From JAIVJZ01 sp035645695 (GTDB lineage Bacteria > Acidobacteriota > Blastocatellia > Pyrinomonadales > Pyrinomonadaceae), in contig DASQMC010000080.1 in the NCBI GenBank assembly GCA_035645695.1, positions 47,580 through 111,579 on the forward strand: 64,000 nt of DNA, read 5' to 3'. The notes beneath the pieces are model-generated. The model did no database searches, was not told the DNA's origin, and worked only from the letters and a program-made list of their open reading frames with translations. Made by a program: the position numbers and the translations under genes. Positions 40,905-49,584 of this stretch are shown here, piece after piece; position 1 is the first letter of the stretch, and each line of letters opens with the position of its first letter.

Positions 40905-43316
40905 ATGCTTCGGATCGAACGGGCGGCGGTTTTGGGCGCGGGCACGATGGGCGCGCAGATCGCGGCGCATCTGGCTAACGCCGGAATTCCCGTCCTCTTG
41001 TTGGACATCGCGCCGCGCGAACTCACGCCGGATGAACAGGCCAAAGGCCTGACCCTCGACGCGCGCCCGGTGCGCAACCGCTTTGCGCAGGGCGGACTCG
41101 ACGCGGCGAAGCGCGCGAAGCCCGCCGCGTTCTTCCATGCCGACGCGTCCGCGCTCGTCTCGGTCGGTAATTTTGAAGACGACATGGCGCGTCTCAAGGA
41201 TTGCGACCTCATCATCGAAGCGGTCGTCGAGAATCTGGAGATCAAGCGAAAACTCTACGGGCAGGTCGATGAGCACAGGCGTGCCGGTTCGGTCGTCGCG
41301 TCGAACACGAGCGGCATCCCCATCCGCTCCATCGCCGAAGGCTTCTCGGAAGATTTTCGCGCGCACTTCCTCGGCATACACTTCTTCAACCCGCCGCGCT
41401 ACCTGCACCTGTGCGAACTGATCCCGACCGAATGGACGCGGCCGGAAGTGGCTTGCGCCGTCTTCGGCTTCATCGATCAACGCTTAGGCAAGGGCGTCGT
41501 CATCGCGAAGGATCGCCCGAACTTCATCGCCAACCGCATCGGCACTTACGGCGCGCTCGTCTCCATAAGGACGATGCTCGAAGACGGCTATACCATCGAA
41601 GAGGTCGATAAGATGACGGGGCAGGCCGTCGGTCGTCCGAAGTCCGCCACTTTCCGCACGTTCGATCTCGTCGGTCTCGACGTGTTCGCGCACGTCGCAA
41701 AAAATCTCTACGAGGCCGTGGCCGAAGACGAGGAGCGCGAGATGTTCGTCGCGCCGGAGTTTTTGCAGGGCATGATCGGGCGCGGGATTCTGGGCAATAA
41801 GACGCGCGGCGGCTTTTACCGCAAGCAGAAAGGCGAGGGCGAGAAACAGGAAATCTGGACGCTCGACCACGCGTCGCTCGAATATCGCCCCGCGCAAAAA
41901 GTGAAACTGCCCGCGCTTGAGATGGCGAAGAACGTGGAAGACGTGGGCGAGCGCATCAAGGCTCTCGTCTGGTCGAAGGATCGCGTCGGGGCGTTTTTGT
42001 GGAAGACGATCTCGCGCACTTTGCGCTACGCGGCGAACCGCATCCCGGAGATCGCGAACAACGTCGTGGACGTGGATCGAGCGATGCGCTGGGGCTTCAA
42101 CTGGGAGCTGGGAGTGTTCGAGACGTGGGATGCTATCGGCGTCGAGCGGTCAGTCGCGCGGATGCGCGAGGAAGGCGCTGGCGTGCCCGCAAACGTCGAG
42201 CGCATGCTCGCGTCCGGGGCGCAGAGTTTTTACAAGACGGACGACGGCGCGCGGTTCTATTTCGATTTCGACAAACTCGACTACCAGCCGGTGAACGAAC
42301 CGGCGGGCGTGCTGCTACTGAAATCGGTTAAAGACCGGACGGGCGTTATTAAGAAGAACGCCGGAGCGTCGCTGATAGACATCGGCGACGGCGTGGCATG
42401 CCTGGAATTTCATTCCAAGATGAACGCCATCGGCGGCGATACGATCCAGATGATCAGGCAGTCGCTCGCGGAGGTTGAAAAGAATTTCGTCGGCATGGTC
42501 GTCGGCAATCAGGCGCAGTATTTCTCGGTCGGCGCGAACCTGATGCTCATACTTCTGGAAGCGCAGGAGGAGAACTGGGAAGACATAGATTTGATGGTGC
42601 GCGAGTTTCAGCGCGGGACGATGAGTTTGCGTTATTCGTCGAAGCCGGTCGTGACCGCCCCGTTCGGACTCGTCCCCGGCGGCGGCTGCGAGGTGACGAT
42701 CCACGGCGACCGTGTGCGTGCGTCGGCCGAGTTGTACATCGGTCTGGTAGAGGCGGGCGTCGGCGTTATCCCGGCGGGCGGCGGGACGAAGGAGATGCTC
42801 GTGCGCGCGCTCGATTCCATACCGCGCGGCATGGACGACGCCGACCCGTTCCCGTTCGTCAAACGCGCCTTCGAGACGATTGCGCTCGCGAAGGTGTCCA
42901 CGTCGGCCGAAGAGGCGCGGCAGTTGGGTTTCCTGCGCGACGAGGATTCCGTCACGATGAACGCGGATCGCCTCATCGCCGACGCCAAACAGGAAGTGCT
43001 CGCGCTCGCGCGTGGCGGCTACAGCGAACCGCAACCGCGCACGGACATCCTCGCGCTCGGAAATTCCGCGCTCGCCACTTTGAAACTCGGCATCCACCAG
43101 ATGAAACGCGGCGGCTTCATCTCGGACTACGACGCGCTCATCGGCGAGCGGCTCGCGCGCATCCTGACGGGCGGCGACCTCAACCACCCGACGCGCGTCA
43201 GCGAACAATACCTGCTCGACCTCGAACGCGAGGCGTTCCTCTCGCTCTGCGGCCAGCGCAAGACGCAGGAGCGCATGGCGGCGATGCTCAAGACGGGCAA
43301 GCCGCTGAGGAATTAG
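40905..43316 (+). CDS. fadN: 3-hydroxyacyl-CoA dehydrogenase/enoyl-CoA hydratase (FadN-type)
   Basis: An 803-residue bifunctional enzyme with the dehydrogenase first: VLGAGTMGAQIAAHLANAG (NAD site), ASNTSGIPIRSIAEG, and catalytic His in GIHFFNPPRYLHLCELI, followed by the dehydrogenase C-terminal domains and, from about residue 480, a crotonase domain with the Gly-rich GLVPGGGCE and EAGVGVIPAGGG. This order is FadN-like; in FadB/FadJ the hydratase comes first. The ATG at 40905 has GGAGG eleven bases upstream; a longer frame from 40860 would begin inside the -10. It converts 2-enoyl-CoA to 3-ketoacyl-CoA, the substrate of fadA downstream. Confidence 0.93.
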   Translation: MLRIERAAVLGAGTMGAQIAAHLANAGIPVLLLDIAPRELTPDEQAKGLTLDARPVRNRFAQGGLDAAKRAKPAAFFHADASALVSVGNFEDDMARLKDCDLIIEAVVENLEIKRKLYGQVDEHRRAGSVVASNTSGIPIRSIAEGFSEDFRAHFLGIHFFNPPRYLHLCELIPTEWTRPEVACAVFGFIDQRLGKGVVIAKDRPNFIANRIGTYGALVSIRTMLEDGYTIEEVDKMTGQAVGRPKSATFRTFDLVGLDVFAHVAKNLYEAVAEDEEREMFVAPEFLQGMIGRGILGNKTRGGFYRKQKGEGEKQEIWTLDHASLEYRPAQKVKLPALEMAKNVEDVGERIKALVWSKDRVGAFLWKTISRTLRYAANRIPEIANNVVDVDRAMRWGFNWELGVFETWDAIGVERSVARMREEGAGVPANVERMLASGAQSFYKTDDGARFYFDFDKLDYQPVNEPAGVLLLKSVKDRTGVIKKNAGASLIDIGDGVACLEFHSKMNAIGGDTIQMIRQSLAEVEKNFVGMVVGNQAQYFSVGANLMLILLEAQEENWEDIDLMVREFQRGTMSLRYSSKPVVTAPFGLVPGGGCEVTIHGDRVRASAELYIGLVEAGVGVIPAGGGTKEMLVRALDSIPRGMDDADPFPFVKRAFETIALAKVSTSAEEARQLGFLRDEDSVTMNADRLIADAKQEVLALARGGYSEPQPRTDILALGNSALATLKLGIHQMKRGGFISDYDALIGERLARILTGGDLNHPTRVSEQYLLDLEREAFLSLCGQRKTQERMAAMLKTGKPLRN

Positions 43317-43413
43317 TTTTCAGTTTTCGGTTTTCAGTTTTCAGTTAAAGCTCGAAGCAGTTCAGCCTTGAGCACTGAAAACTGAAAACTGAAAACTGAA
43401 AACTGAAAACTGT
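43315..43413. repeat. Heptad inverted repeat, family B (TTTTCAG)
   Basis: The fadN stop TAG merges into AGTTTTC units; five or more GAAAACT units make up the right arm, which ends two bases before the ybaK start. The centre is about 30 bases and differs from the family B copy at 7820. Confidence 0.87.
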
Positions 43414-43414
43414 T

Positions 43415-43891
43415 ATGGACTACCCTGTAACGCCCGCCGTCAGGTTGTTGCGCGAGCGCAAAGTAGAGTTTGAGCCGCATCTCTACACTTACGAGGAGCG
43501 AGGCGGCACGCGCCACTCGGCCGACGCGCTCGGCGTGGACGAGCACGCGGTCGTCAAGACGCTCGTGATGGAGACGGAGGCGCGCAAACCCCTCATCGTA
43601 TTGATGCACGGCGACCGCGAAGTCTCGACAAAGAACCTGGCGCGCGCCATCGGCGCAAAGAGCGTCGAGCCGTGCGACCCGCAAACGGCGCAGAAGCACA
43701 CGGGCTACCTCGTCGGCGGCACGAGCCCTCTGGCGACGCGCACGCGCCTGCCCGTCTATGCCGAGCGCACGATCTTCGAGTTGCCGAAGATTTACCTGAA
43801 CGGCGGCAAGCGCGGCTTTCTCGTCGAAATTGAGCCGAACGTTTTGCGTGAGTTATTGTCGGCCGAAGAAGTTGAAGTAGCCGTCAAGTGA
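43415..43891 (+). CDS. ybaK: Cys-tRNA(Pro) deacylase, YbaK/EbsC family
   Basis: A 158-residue editing-domain protein: TPAVRLLRERKVEFEPHLYTYEERGG, then HSADALGVDEHAVVKTLV, VLMHGDREVSTKNLARAIGAKSV with the conserved Lys, YLVGGTSPLATRTRLPVYAE and YLNGGKRGFLVEIEP. It hydrolyses mischarged Cys-tRNA(Pro). No Shine-Dalgarno site is present, since the repeat ends two bases before the ATG. The gene lies between fadN and hicBA, an unusual place for it. Confidence 0.9.
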   Translation: MDYPVTPAVRLLRERKVEFEPHLYTYEERGGTRHSADALGVDEHAVVKTLVMETEARKPLIVLMHGDREVSTKNLARAIGAKSVEPCDPQTAQKHTGYLVGGTSPLATRTRLPVYAERTIFELPKIYLNGGKRGFLVEIEPNVLRELLSAEEVEVAVK

Positions 43892-43904
43892 CGGGAGGTG
43901 TGCG

Positions 43905-44162
43905 ATGCAAAATATTTACAGGCTTCCTCTGGTCTTAGAACCCCAACCTGAAGGCGGTTACACGATCACCTGCCCGTTATTGCCGGAACTCATTACCGAG
44001 GCCGATACATTGGACGAAGTGCTGGCGAACGTCTCTGACGCGCTGGCGGCGATAATTGAGTCTTATGAAGACACTAAGCAGCCTTTACCGGAGATTCTTA
44101 AACCGCTGAACCCCAAGTCGCCGCTGTGGGCGGAAACACTCGTGGCCGTGGGAGCGGCGTGA
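43905..44162 (+). CDS. hicB: HicB-family antitoxin
   Basis: An 85-residue protein with the HicB core: LPLVLEPQPEGGYTITCPLLPELITEADTLDEVLANVSDALAAIIESY. Its C-terminus is a short Pro-rich tail without the ribbon-helix-helix domain found in longer HicB proteins. GGGAGG lies nine bases before the ATG. The hicA start overlaps its stop by four bases (GTGA), so the pair is translationally coupled, with the antitoxin first. Sits inside the fad operon. Confidence 0.88.
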   Translation: MQNIYRLPLVLEPQPEGGYTITCPLLPELITEADTLDEVLANVSDALAAIIESYEDTKQPLPEILKPLNPKSPLWAETLVAVGAA

Positions 44163-44371
44163 AGTACCGGGAAGTGGCGGCGAAACTGCACAGGCTCGGC
44201 TGTGTGGAGATTCCGCGCAGGAGCGGCGGGTCGCATCGGAAATGGCACAACCCCCGGAAGCAAAAAATCGCGCCGGTACCGGACTGGGGTAACAAAAGCC
44301 TGAAACTCGGAACCATCCGCGCTATCGTGCGGCAACTGGATTTAGATTGGGAAGCGTTCAAAAATGCTTGA
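44159..44371 (+). CDS. hicA: HicA-family mRNA interferase toxin
   Basis: A 70-residue double-stranded-RNA-binding-like toxin: KYREVAAKLHRLGCVEIPRRSGGSHRKW contains the catalytic His in GGSHRKW, followed by the basic KQKIAPVPDWGNKSLKLGTIRAIVRQLDL. HicA cleaves mRNA and is held by HicB. I take the GTG at 44159, which overlaps the hicB stop; the frame extends further upstream but with no sensible start. Confidence 0.9.
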   Translation: MKYREVAAKLHRLGCVEIPRRSGGSHRKWHNPRKQKIAPVPDWGNKSLKLGTIRAIVRQLDLDWEAFKNA

Positions 44372-44409
44372 GCAATTAGTTTGAGGAAGTTTAACGGGAA
44401 GGAAGAATT

Positions 44410-45588
44410 ATGAGAGACGCAGTTATCGTATCGGCAGTACGCACGGCGGTCGGCAAAGCGCCGAAGGGAACTTTGCGCGACACGCGCCCGGACGAGATGG
44501 GGGCGGCCGTGATCGTAGAGGCTTTGCGGCGCGCAGGGGGCGTCGAGGCGGGCGAGGTCGAAGACGTGATCATGGGCTGCGCGATGCCGGAGGCGGAGCA
44601 GGGCATGAACGTGGCGCGCGCGGCGGCGATTCGCGCCGGGCTGCCCGTGGAAACTTCGGCGATGACGATCAATCGCTTCTGTTCGTCGGGGCTGCAATCT
44701 ATTGCGATTGCGGCCGACCGCATCAGGACGGGCGCGGCGGACGTGATCGTCGCCGGTGGATTGGAGACGATGTCGCTCATCCCGATGGGCGGGCACACGA
44801 TCAGGCCGAACCCCTACCTCGTCGAACACTACCCGGACTTTTATCTCAACATGGGACTCGCCACCGAGAACGTCGCGCGCAAGTATGAGGTATCGCGCGC
44901 CGAGCAGGACGAGTTTTCCTACCGCTCACACGAACGTGCTGCGGCGGCGCAGGATGCGGGCAAGTTCGACGACGAGATCGTGCCGCTCAAAGTAGCGTTT
45001 GAAGAGTTGGACGAGCGCGGGCGCAAACAGCGACGCGAGGCGACGTTCGAGCGCGACGAGGGCGTCAGGCGCGACACGTCGGCCGAGAGCCTGTCGAAAC
45101 TCAGACCGGCCTTTCACGCGCAAGGGACGATCACGGCGGGCAACGCGTCGCAGATGTCGGACGGCGCGGCGGCGGCCGTCGTCATGTCGGACGAACGCGC
45201 GCGTGCTCTGGGGCTGCGGCCGATGGCGCGTTTCGTGGCTTACGCCACCGCCGGATGCCCGCCCGAAGAGATGGGCATCGGCCCCGTCTATGCGATCCCG
45301 AAGGTCTTGAAGATCGCGGGGCTGACGCAAGATCAGATCGACGTGATCGAACTCAACGAAGCCTTCGCCGCGCAATCGCTCGCCGTCATCCGCACGCTCG
45401 GTCTCGACCCGGAGCGGGTGAACGTCAACGGCGGCGCAATCGCGCTCGGCCACCCGCTCGGCTGCACGGGCGCGAAGTTAACCGCGACCGTCCTCCGCGA
45501 ACTCGAACGCAGGGGCGGCCGCTATGCGATGGTGACGATGTGCGTCGGCGGCGGCATGGGCGCGGCCGGAATTTTTGAAAGATTGTAA
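44410..45588 (+). CDS. fadA: Acetyl-CoA C-acyltransferase (thiolase)
   Basis: A 392-residue thiolase: catalytic Cys in NRFCSSGLQSIAIAADRI near residue 91, NASQMSDGAAAAVVMS in the middle, His in GGAIALGHPLGCTGAKL near 350, and the second Cys in TMCVGGGMGAAG. It cleaves 3-ketoacyl-CoA to acetyl-CoA and a shortened acyl-CoA. GGGAAGGAAG precedes the ATG. It follows hicA by 38 bases. Its TAA stop is part of the first heptad GTAAGCA of the downstream repeat. Confidence 0.95.
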   Translation: MRDAVIVSAVRTAVGKAPKGTLRDTRPDEMGAAVIVEALRRAGGVEAGEVEDVIMGCAMPEAEQGMNVARAAAIRAGLPVETSAMTINRFCSSGLQSIAIAADRIRTGAADVIVAGGLETMSLIPMGGHTIRPNPYLVEHYPDFYLNMGLATENVARKYEVSRAEQDEFSYRSHERAAAAQDAGKFDDEIVPLKVAFEELDERGRKQRREATFERDEGVRRDTSAESLSKLRPAFHAQGTITAGNASQMSDGAAAAVVMSDERARALGLRPMARFVAYATAGCPPEEMGIGPVYAIPKVLKIAGLTQDQIDVIELNEAFAAQSLAVIRTLGLDPERVNVNGGAIALGHPLGCTGAKLTATVLRELERRGGRYAMVTMCVGGGMGAAGIFERL

Positions 45589-45679
45589 GCAGTAAAGAGT
45601 GAGCAGTAAGCAGTAAGCAGTGAGCAGTGAAAACTGTTTTTGACTGCTCACTGCTCACTGCTCACTGCTTACTGCTTAC
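45585..45679. repeat. Heptad inverted repeat, family C (GTAAGCA/GTGAGCA)
   Basis: Units GTAAGCA, GTAAAGA, GTGAGCA, GTAAGCA, GTAAGCA, GTGAGCA; centre AAAACTGTTTTT; then TGCTCAC three times and TGCTTAC twice. The TAA of the first unit is the fadA stop codon. The next copy is at 47485-47566. Confidence 0.9.
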
Positions 45680-45701
45680 CTGCAACTGAAAGGAGCAAAT
45701 T

Positions 45702-47480
45702 ATGTCTGCCGTGGCCGAAGAGAAAAAGCTGTTCGCGGGCGGGAGTTTCCTGATCGAGGAGCGCACGCCGGAAGAGGTGTTCACGCCGGAGGATTTTACG
45801 GACGAGCATCGGATGATCGCCGAGACGACGCGCGAGTTCATGGATAACGAGGTGCGCCCGGCGACCGACGAGTTGGAGCGGCACAACTGGCAACTGGCGC
45901 GCGAGTTGATCCGCAAGTCGGCCGATCTGGGGATGGTCGGCGTCAACATACCGGAAGAGTACGGCGGCCTCGGACTCGATCAGACGAGCGGCGCCATCGT
46001 CGGCGAGCTGCTGGGGCGTTCGGCCTCGTTCGCCACGACGCTCGGCGCGCAGAGCGGCATCGGCCTCACGCCGATTCTCTATTTCGGTACGGAAGCGGCG
46101 AAGCAAAAATACCTGCCGCGAATCGCTTCGGGCGAGTTGGTGTCGGCCTACGCCCTGACGGAAGCGGGTTCGGGTTCGGACGCGATGGCGGCGAAGGCCA
46201 CGGCGCGCCTCAGCGAAGACGGCACGCACTACATCCTCAACGGCGAGAAGATGTGGATCACGAACGGGGGCTTCGCCGACGTGTTCATCGTCTTCGCGAA
46301 AATCGACGGCGACAAGTTCAGCGGCTTCATCGTCGAGCGTCAGGAAGGTCTGACGAACGGCGCGGACGAGCACAAGATGGGCATCAAGGGATCGTCGACG
46401 ACCGCGCTCATCCTGTCGGACGCGAAGACGCCGGTCGAGAATTTGCTCGGCGAAGTGGGAAAGGGCGCGAAGATCGCGTTCAATATTTTGAACATCGGCC
46501 GCTTCAAGCTCGGCGCGATGTGCAACGGCGGGATGAAGTTGATGCTGCACGAGGCCGTGCGCTACGCGAACGAGCGTCAACAGTTCGGCCGCCCGATCTC
46601 TTCGTTCGGCGCGATCAAATCGAAGCTGGCGGAGATGGCGATCAGGACGTGGGTGGGCGAGTCGATGGTCTATCGCACGCTCGGCCTGATCGAAACGGCG
46701 ACGAGCGGCGAGACGGACGCGGCGGCGAAACTGCGCGGCATCGAAGAGTATGCGGCGGAGTGCTCGATCATCAAGGTCGCGCTCTCCGAGTATTGTGATT
46801 TCGTCGCCGACGAGATGGTGCAGATTTACGGCGGATACGGCTACTCGGCCGATTACCCGGCGGAGCGCGCCTACCGCGACTCGCGCATCAACCGCATCTT
46901 CGAGGGCACGAACGAGATCAATCGCATGTTGATTCCCGGTCGTATGATGAAGAGCGCCATGTCGGGTCGGCTCGCGCTCCTGCCCGCCGCGCAGAAGTTG
47001 ATGGAGGAAGTGTTGTCGCCGTCTCTCGGTTCGTTTGACGAGGACGAGGGCGTGCTCGCCGCCGAGATGAAACTCACGCAGAACGCAAAGAAGGTGGCGC
47101 TGATGACGCTCGGCACGGCGGCGCAGAAGTACATGGCGAAGCTCGGCGACGAGCAGGAGATTCTGATGGGCGTCGCGGACATCGTAATGGACGTGTACGC
47201 GATGGAGTCGGCCATCCTGCGCGCGCAGAAACTCGCCGCGAAGAGCGGCGAGACGGCCGCCGCGCGTTACCTCGACATGGTGCAGGTCTTCTGCAACGAC
47301 GCCGTGCAGCGCATCGAGGCACGCGCCAAGAACACTCTCGCCGCGATGAGCGAGGGCGACGAACTGCGCACGCTGCTCGCCGCCCTGCGCCGCTTCACCA
47401 AGCAGACGCCCATCAACACCGTCGCCGCGCGCCAGCGCATTGCCGACGTGTTGATCAAGGCGAACAAGTACGCTTACTGA
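45702..47480 (+). CDS. fadE: Acyl-CoA dehydrogenase
   Basis: A 592-residue flavoprotein, longer than the usual 380. The core has IPEEYGGLGLDQTSGAIV, YALTEAGSGSDAMAAKATA, WITNGGFADVF, FGRPISSFGAIKSKLAEMA and the C-terminal catalytic-Glu segment RIFEGTNEINRMLIPG. A further 170 helical residues follow, as in FadE-type and VLCAD-like members. It introduces the double bond that fadN then hydrates. AAAGGAG lies nine bases before the ATG. Downstream is a repeat and the metallo-hydrolase gene. Confidence 0.93.
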   Translation: MSAVAEEKKLFAGGSFLIEERTPEEVFTPEDFTDEHRMIAETTREFMDNEVRPATDELERHNWQLARELIRKSADLGMVGVNIPEEYGGLGLDQTSGAIVGELLGRSASFATTLGAQSGIGLTPILYFGTEAAKQKYLPRIASGELVSAYALTEAGSGSDAMAAKATARLSEDGTHYILNGEKMWITNGGFADVFIVFAKIDGDKFSGFIVERQEGLTNGADEHKMGIKGSSTTALILSDAKTPVENLLGEVGKGAKIAFNILNIGRFKLGAMCNGGMKLMLHEAVRYANERQQFGRPISSFGAIKSKLAEMAIRTWVGESMVYRTLGLIETATSGETDAAAKLRGIEEYAAECSIIKVALSEYCDFVADEMVQIYGGYGYSADYPAERAYRDSRINRIFEGTNEINRMLIPGRMMKSAMSGRLALLPAAQKLMEEVLSPSLGSFDEDEGVLAAEMKLTQNAKKVALMTLGTAAQKYMAKLGDEQEILMGVADIVMDVYAMESAILRAQKLAAKSGETAAARYLDMVQVFCNDAVQRIEARAKNTLAAMSEGDELRTLLAALRRFTKQTPINTVAARQRIADVLIKANKYAY

Positions 47481-47484
47481 AAAA

Positions 47485-47566
47485 GTGAGCAGTGAGCAGT
47501 AAGCAGTAAGCAGTCAAAACAGTTTTCTTACTGCTTACTGCTCACTGCTCACTGCTCACTGCTCAC
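47485..47566. repeat. Heptad inverted repeat, family C
   Basis: Five GTGAGCA/GTAAGCA units, the centre CAAAACAGTTTTC, and six TGCTTAC/TGCTCAC units. The last unit's CAC is directly followed by the ATG of the metallo-hydrolase gene, leaving no ribosome site. Confidence 0.9.
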
Positions 47567-48532
47567 ATGAAAATCATCCCTATCTCGCTGCCGACGCCGT
47601 TTTACATCGGGCCGGTCAACGTCTATGTGATCGCGGAAGACCCTGTGACGCTCGTCGACACGGGGCCGAAGACGCGCGAAGCGTTGGAGGCTCTGCGCGA
47701 AGGTTTGCGGCGTGCGCGTCTGCGTGTGCTCGACGTGCGGCGCATCGTCCTGACGCACGCCCACGAGGATCATTGCGGGCTGGCGAAGCAATTGCGCGAC
47801 GAGGCGAAGGATGCGGAGGTGTTTGTTCACGGATGGGAGACGGGGCATCGAAAGGGGCGGCTCGAATACGAGGAGCACCGCGCGCTGCTCGTGCGTGCCG
47901 GAGTGCCGGGCGCGGAAGTCGAGGGGATGCGGCGCATGTATGAGGGCGTGCGGCAATACGCGGACGCGCTCGAAGACGAGGAACACAAGGAACTCAGGGA
48001 CGACGCGGAATTGGAATTCGAGAACGGCGTTTTGCGCGTGGTGCATACACCGGGACACACGCCGGGGTCTTGCTCATTCGTGCGCGAGGCCGACCGCACC
48101 GTCATCGCGGGCGATTGCGTGCTCAAACGCGTGACGCCGAACCCTGTGCTCTCGCCCGACCCGGTCGATCCGTCGCGCAGGTTTCCGTCGCTGGCAGAGT
48201 ATCTGGTAAGTCTGGCGCGCTTGCGCGCGTTCGCGCCGACGCTCGTGCATGGCGGGCACGGCGAGGCGGTCGAGGATTTCGAGGAGTTGTTCACGCGCTA
48301 CCTGCGCGCGATCCGTGAGCGACAGGCGGAGGTCGTCCGCCTCGTGCCGAAGACGGGCGCGAGCGCGTGGGACGTGGCGCGCGAGATGTTTCCGGGAGTC
48401 GAGGACGTGCATCGCTTCCTCGCCGTGTCGGAGGCGGTGGCGCATCTCGATCTGGCGCACGCGGAAAATAAACTTGCGCTGGAGTTGAGCGCGGACGGGC
48501 GCGAGGTTTATCGCAAACGGGCGGGCGACTAA
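47567..48532 (+). CDS. MBL-fold metallo-hydrolase
   Basis: A 321-residue protein. The zinc motif THAHEDHCG is near residue 62-70, HTPGHTPGS near 164-172, the Asp in IAGDCVL near 182 and HGGHGEAVEDFEELF near 227 give all metal ligands. The last 90 residues are a helical domain (VVRLVPKTGASAWDVAREMFPG) as in LACTB2-type or hydrolase proteins near acyl-CoA genes. It probably hydrolyses a thioester or ester, with no certainty. It ends the fad operon and starts immediately after a repeat, with no Shine-Dalgarno site. Confidence 0.85.
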   Translation: MKIIPISLPTPFYIGPVNVYVIAEDPVTLVDTGPKTREALEALREGLRRARLRVLDVRRIVLTHAHEDHCGLAKQLRDEAKDAEVFVHGWETGHRKGRLEYEEHRALLVRAGVPGAEVEGMRRMYEGVRQYADALEDEEHKELRDDAELEFENGVLRVVHTPGHTPGSCSFVREADRTVIAGDCVLKRVTPNPVLSPDPVDPSRRFPSLAEYLVSLARLRAFAPTLVHGGHGEAVEDFEELFTRYLRAIRERQAEVVRLVPKTGASAWDVAREMFPGVEDVHRFLAVSEAVAHLDLAHAENKLALELSADGREVYRKRAGD

Positions 48533-48907
48533 AAGCGGGTGTGAGGCGCGAGCGTGCGTTGGTGCGCCTGCGGGCTAAACTCCGGGCTGCGCGACCACGG
48601 GTTAAAGCGAACCGGCCGCCGTCCATCATTTATCGTGATGGACGGCGGCCGGTTCGCTTTGGCGGAAGGCCGCGCGGGCTTTACGCCGGATGATGAGGCG
48701 GGTGGGCAGGCCGCCCGCTTTCTTTGTTGCCCTTCTTAGTTGCCCTTCGCGGCGCATGCCTTACCCAATTACCTTCACGTTTCTGTTAAATCATTCAACC
48801 CGTCCCGCACGCGCGCCCAACCGCCCCGCGGGCTTTCCCGCGCCCGCTGAAACTTTTTCCCCACCCGTCACATCTACCTCAATAATCGCAATGATGCGCG
48901 CGGGCGG
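48533..48907. other. Convergent intergenic stretch
   Basis: It lies between the metallo-hydrolase and the minus-strand methyltransferase. It contains the 25-bp perfect hairpin at 48604-48660. The remainder is GC-rich and unassigned. Confidence 0.5.
48604..48660. terminator. 25-bp perfect hairpin, bidirectional terminator candidate
   Basis: Positions 48604-48628 and 48636-48660 are exact reverse complements around a 7-base loop. The ends read AAAGCG... and ...CGCTTT, giving short U-runs on both strands. It lies in the gap between two convergent genes. Confidence 0.6.
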
Positions 48908-49453
48908 TCATTTGACGACCTCGAACTCGAAGTAGATCGTCTTGCCGCGAATGACGTAGCAGAGATAAGTCTCCCAGAAGCGGCGTATGAAACGCAGCGC
49001 GGGATAGCGATTGCAAATGTTGACGAGAAACTCTATCCCGAGCGCGCGCCAGAGTTTCAGGAGCGTCACGCGGACGACGCGTGGGCGCAGCGTGACCTCG
49101 CTGTAGAAGGCGAAGTCGGGGCGTTTGCCTGTGAAGTAGGCGAAGGATTCGGTCGTCAGGTGGTGGCGGTGCGTGGGGTCTGTGTAGGAGGCGATGTCGG
49201 AGTAGTGCGGCGTGTCGAGGCGGATGAGGCCGCCGGGCTTCGAGATGCGGTGTAGCTCGGCGACGACGGCGAGCACGTCGTCGATGTGTTCGATGACCTG
49301 ATTGCCGACGATCACGTCGAACTCGTTATCGGGAAACGGGTAAGGCACAGCGTCGAGATCGTGAATCACGTCGGCGTGCGTTCTGGGGTTGCTGTCGAGG
49401 CCGATGCTGCCGGGCGTCTTCTTGATGCCGCAGCCGATGTCGAGAATTTTCAT
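48908..49453 (-). CDS. Class I SAM-dependent methyltransferase
   Basis: A 181-residue protein starting MKILDIGCGIKKTPG, the AdoMet-binding loop at the very N-terminus. GLDSNPRTHADVIHDLDAVPYPF, NEFDVIVGNQVIEHIDDVLAVVAELHRISKPGG and LIRLDTPHYSD follow in the usual order. The last 60 residues are rich in Arg/Phe/Trp and unusual. The start at 49453 is chosen because the fold begins there; no good Shine-Dalgarno site is seen and the longer frame from 49516 overlaps no other gene. The substrate is unknown; such proteins often act on sugars or lipids. Confidence 0.78.
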   Translation of the reverse strand: MKILDIGCGIKKTPGSIGLDSNPRTHADVIHDLDAVPYPFPDNEFDVIVGNQVIEHIDDVLAVVAELHRISKPGGLIRLDTPHYSDIASYTDPTHRHHLTTESFAYFTGKRPDFAFYSEVTLRPRVVRVTLLKLWRALGIEFLVNICNRYPALRFIRRFWETYLCYVIRGKTIYFEFEVVK

Positions 49454-49584
49454 CGTGGAGAAATTAACCCACTTACGTGTGGTCGCGCAAAATACCGGCG
49501 ACGGCGCGCGGCGCAAAAGTTTCGGAACCGCGCGGCGGGCGCTTCGTGAAATTCCGTAAAAATCTCTCTCGGAGGATTGTATTT

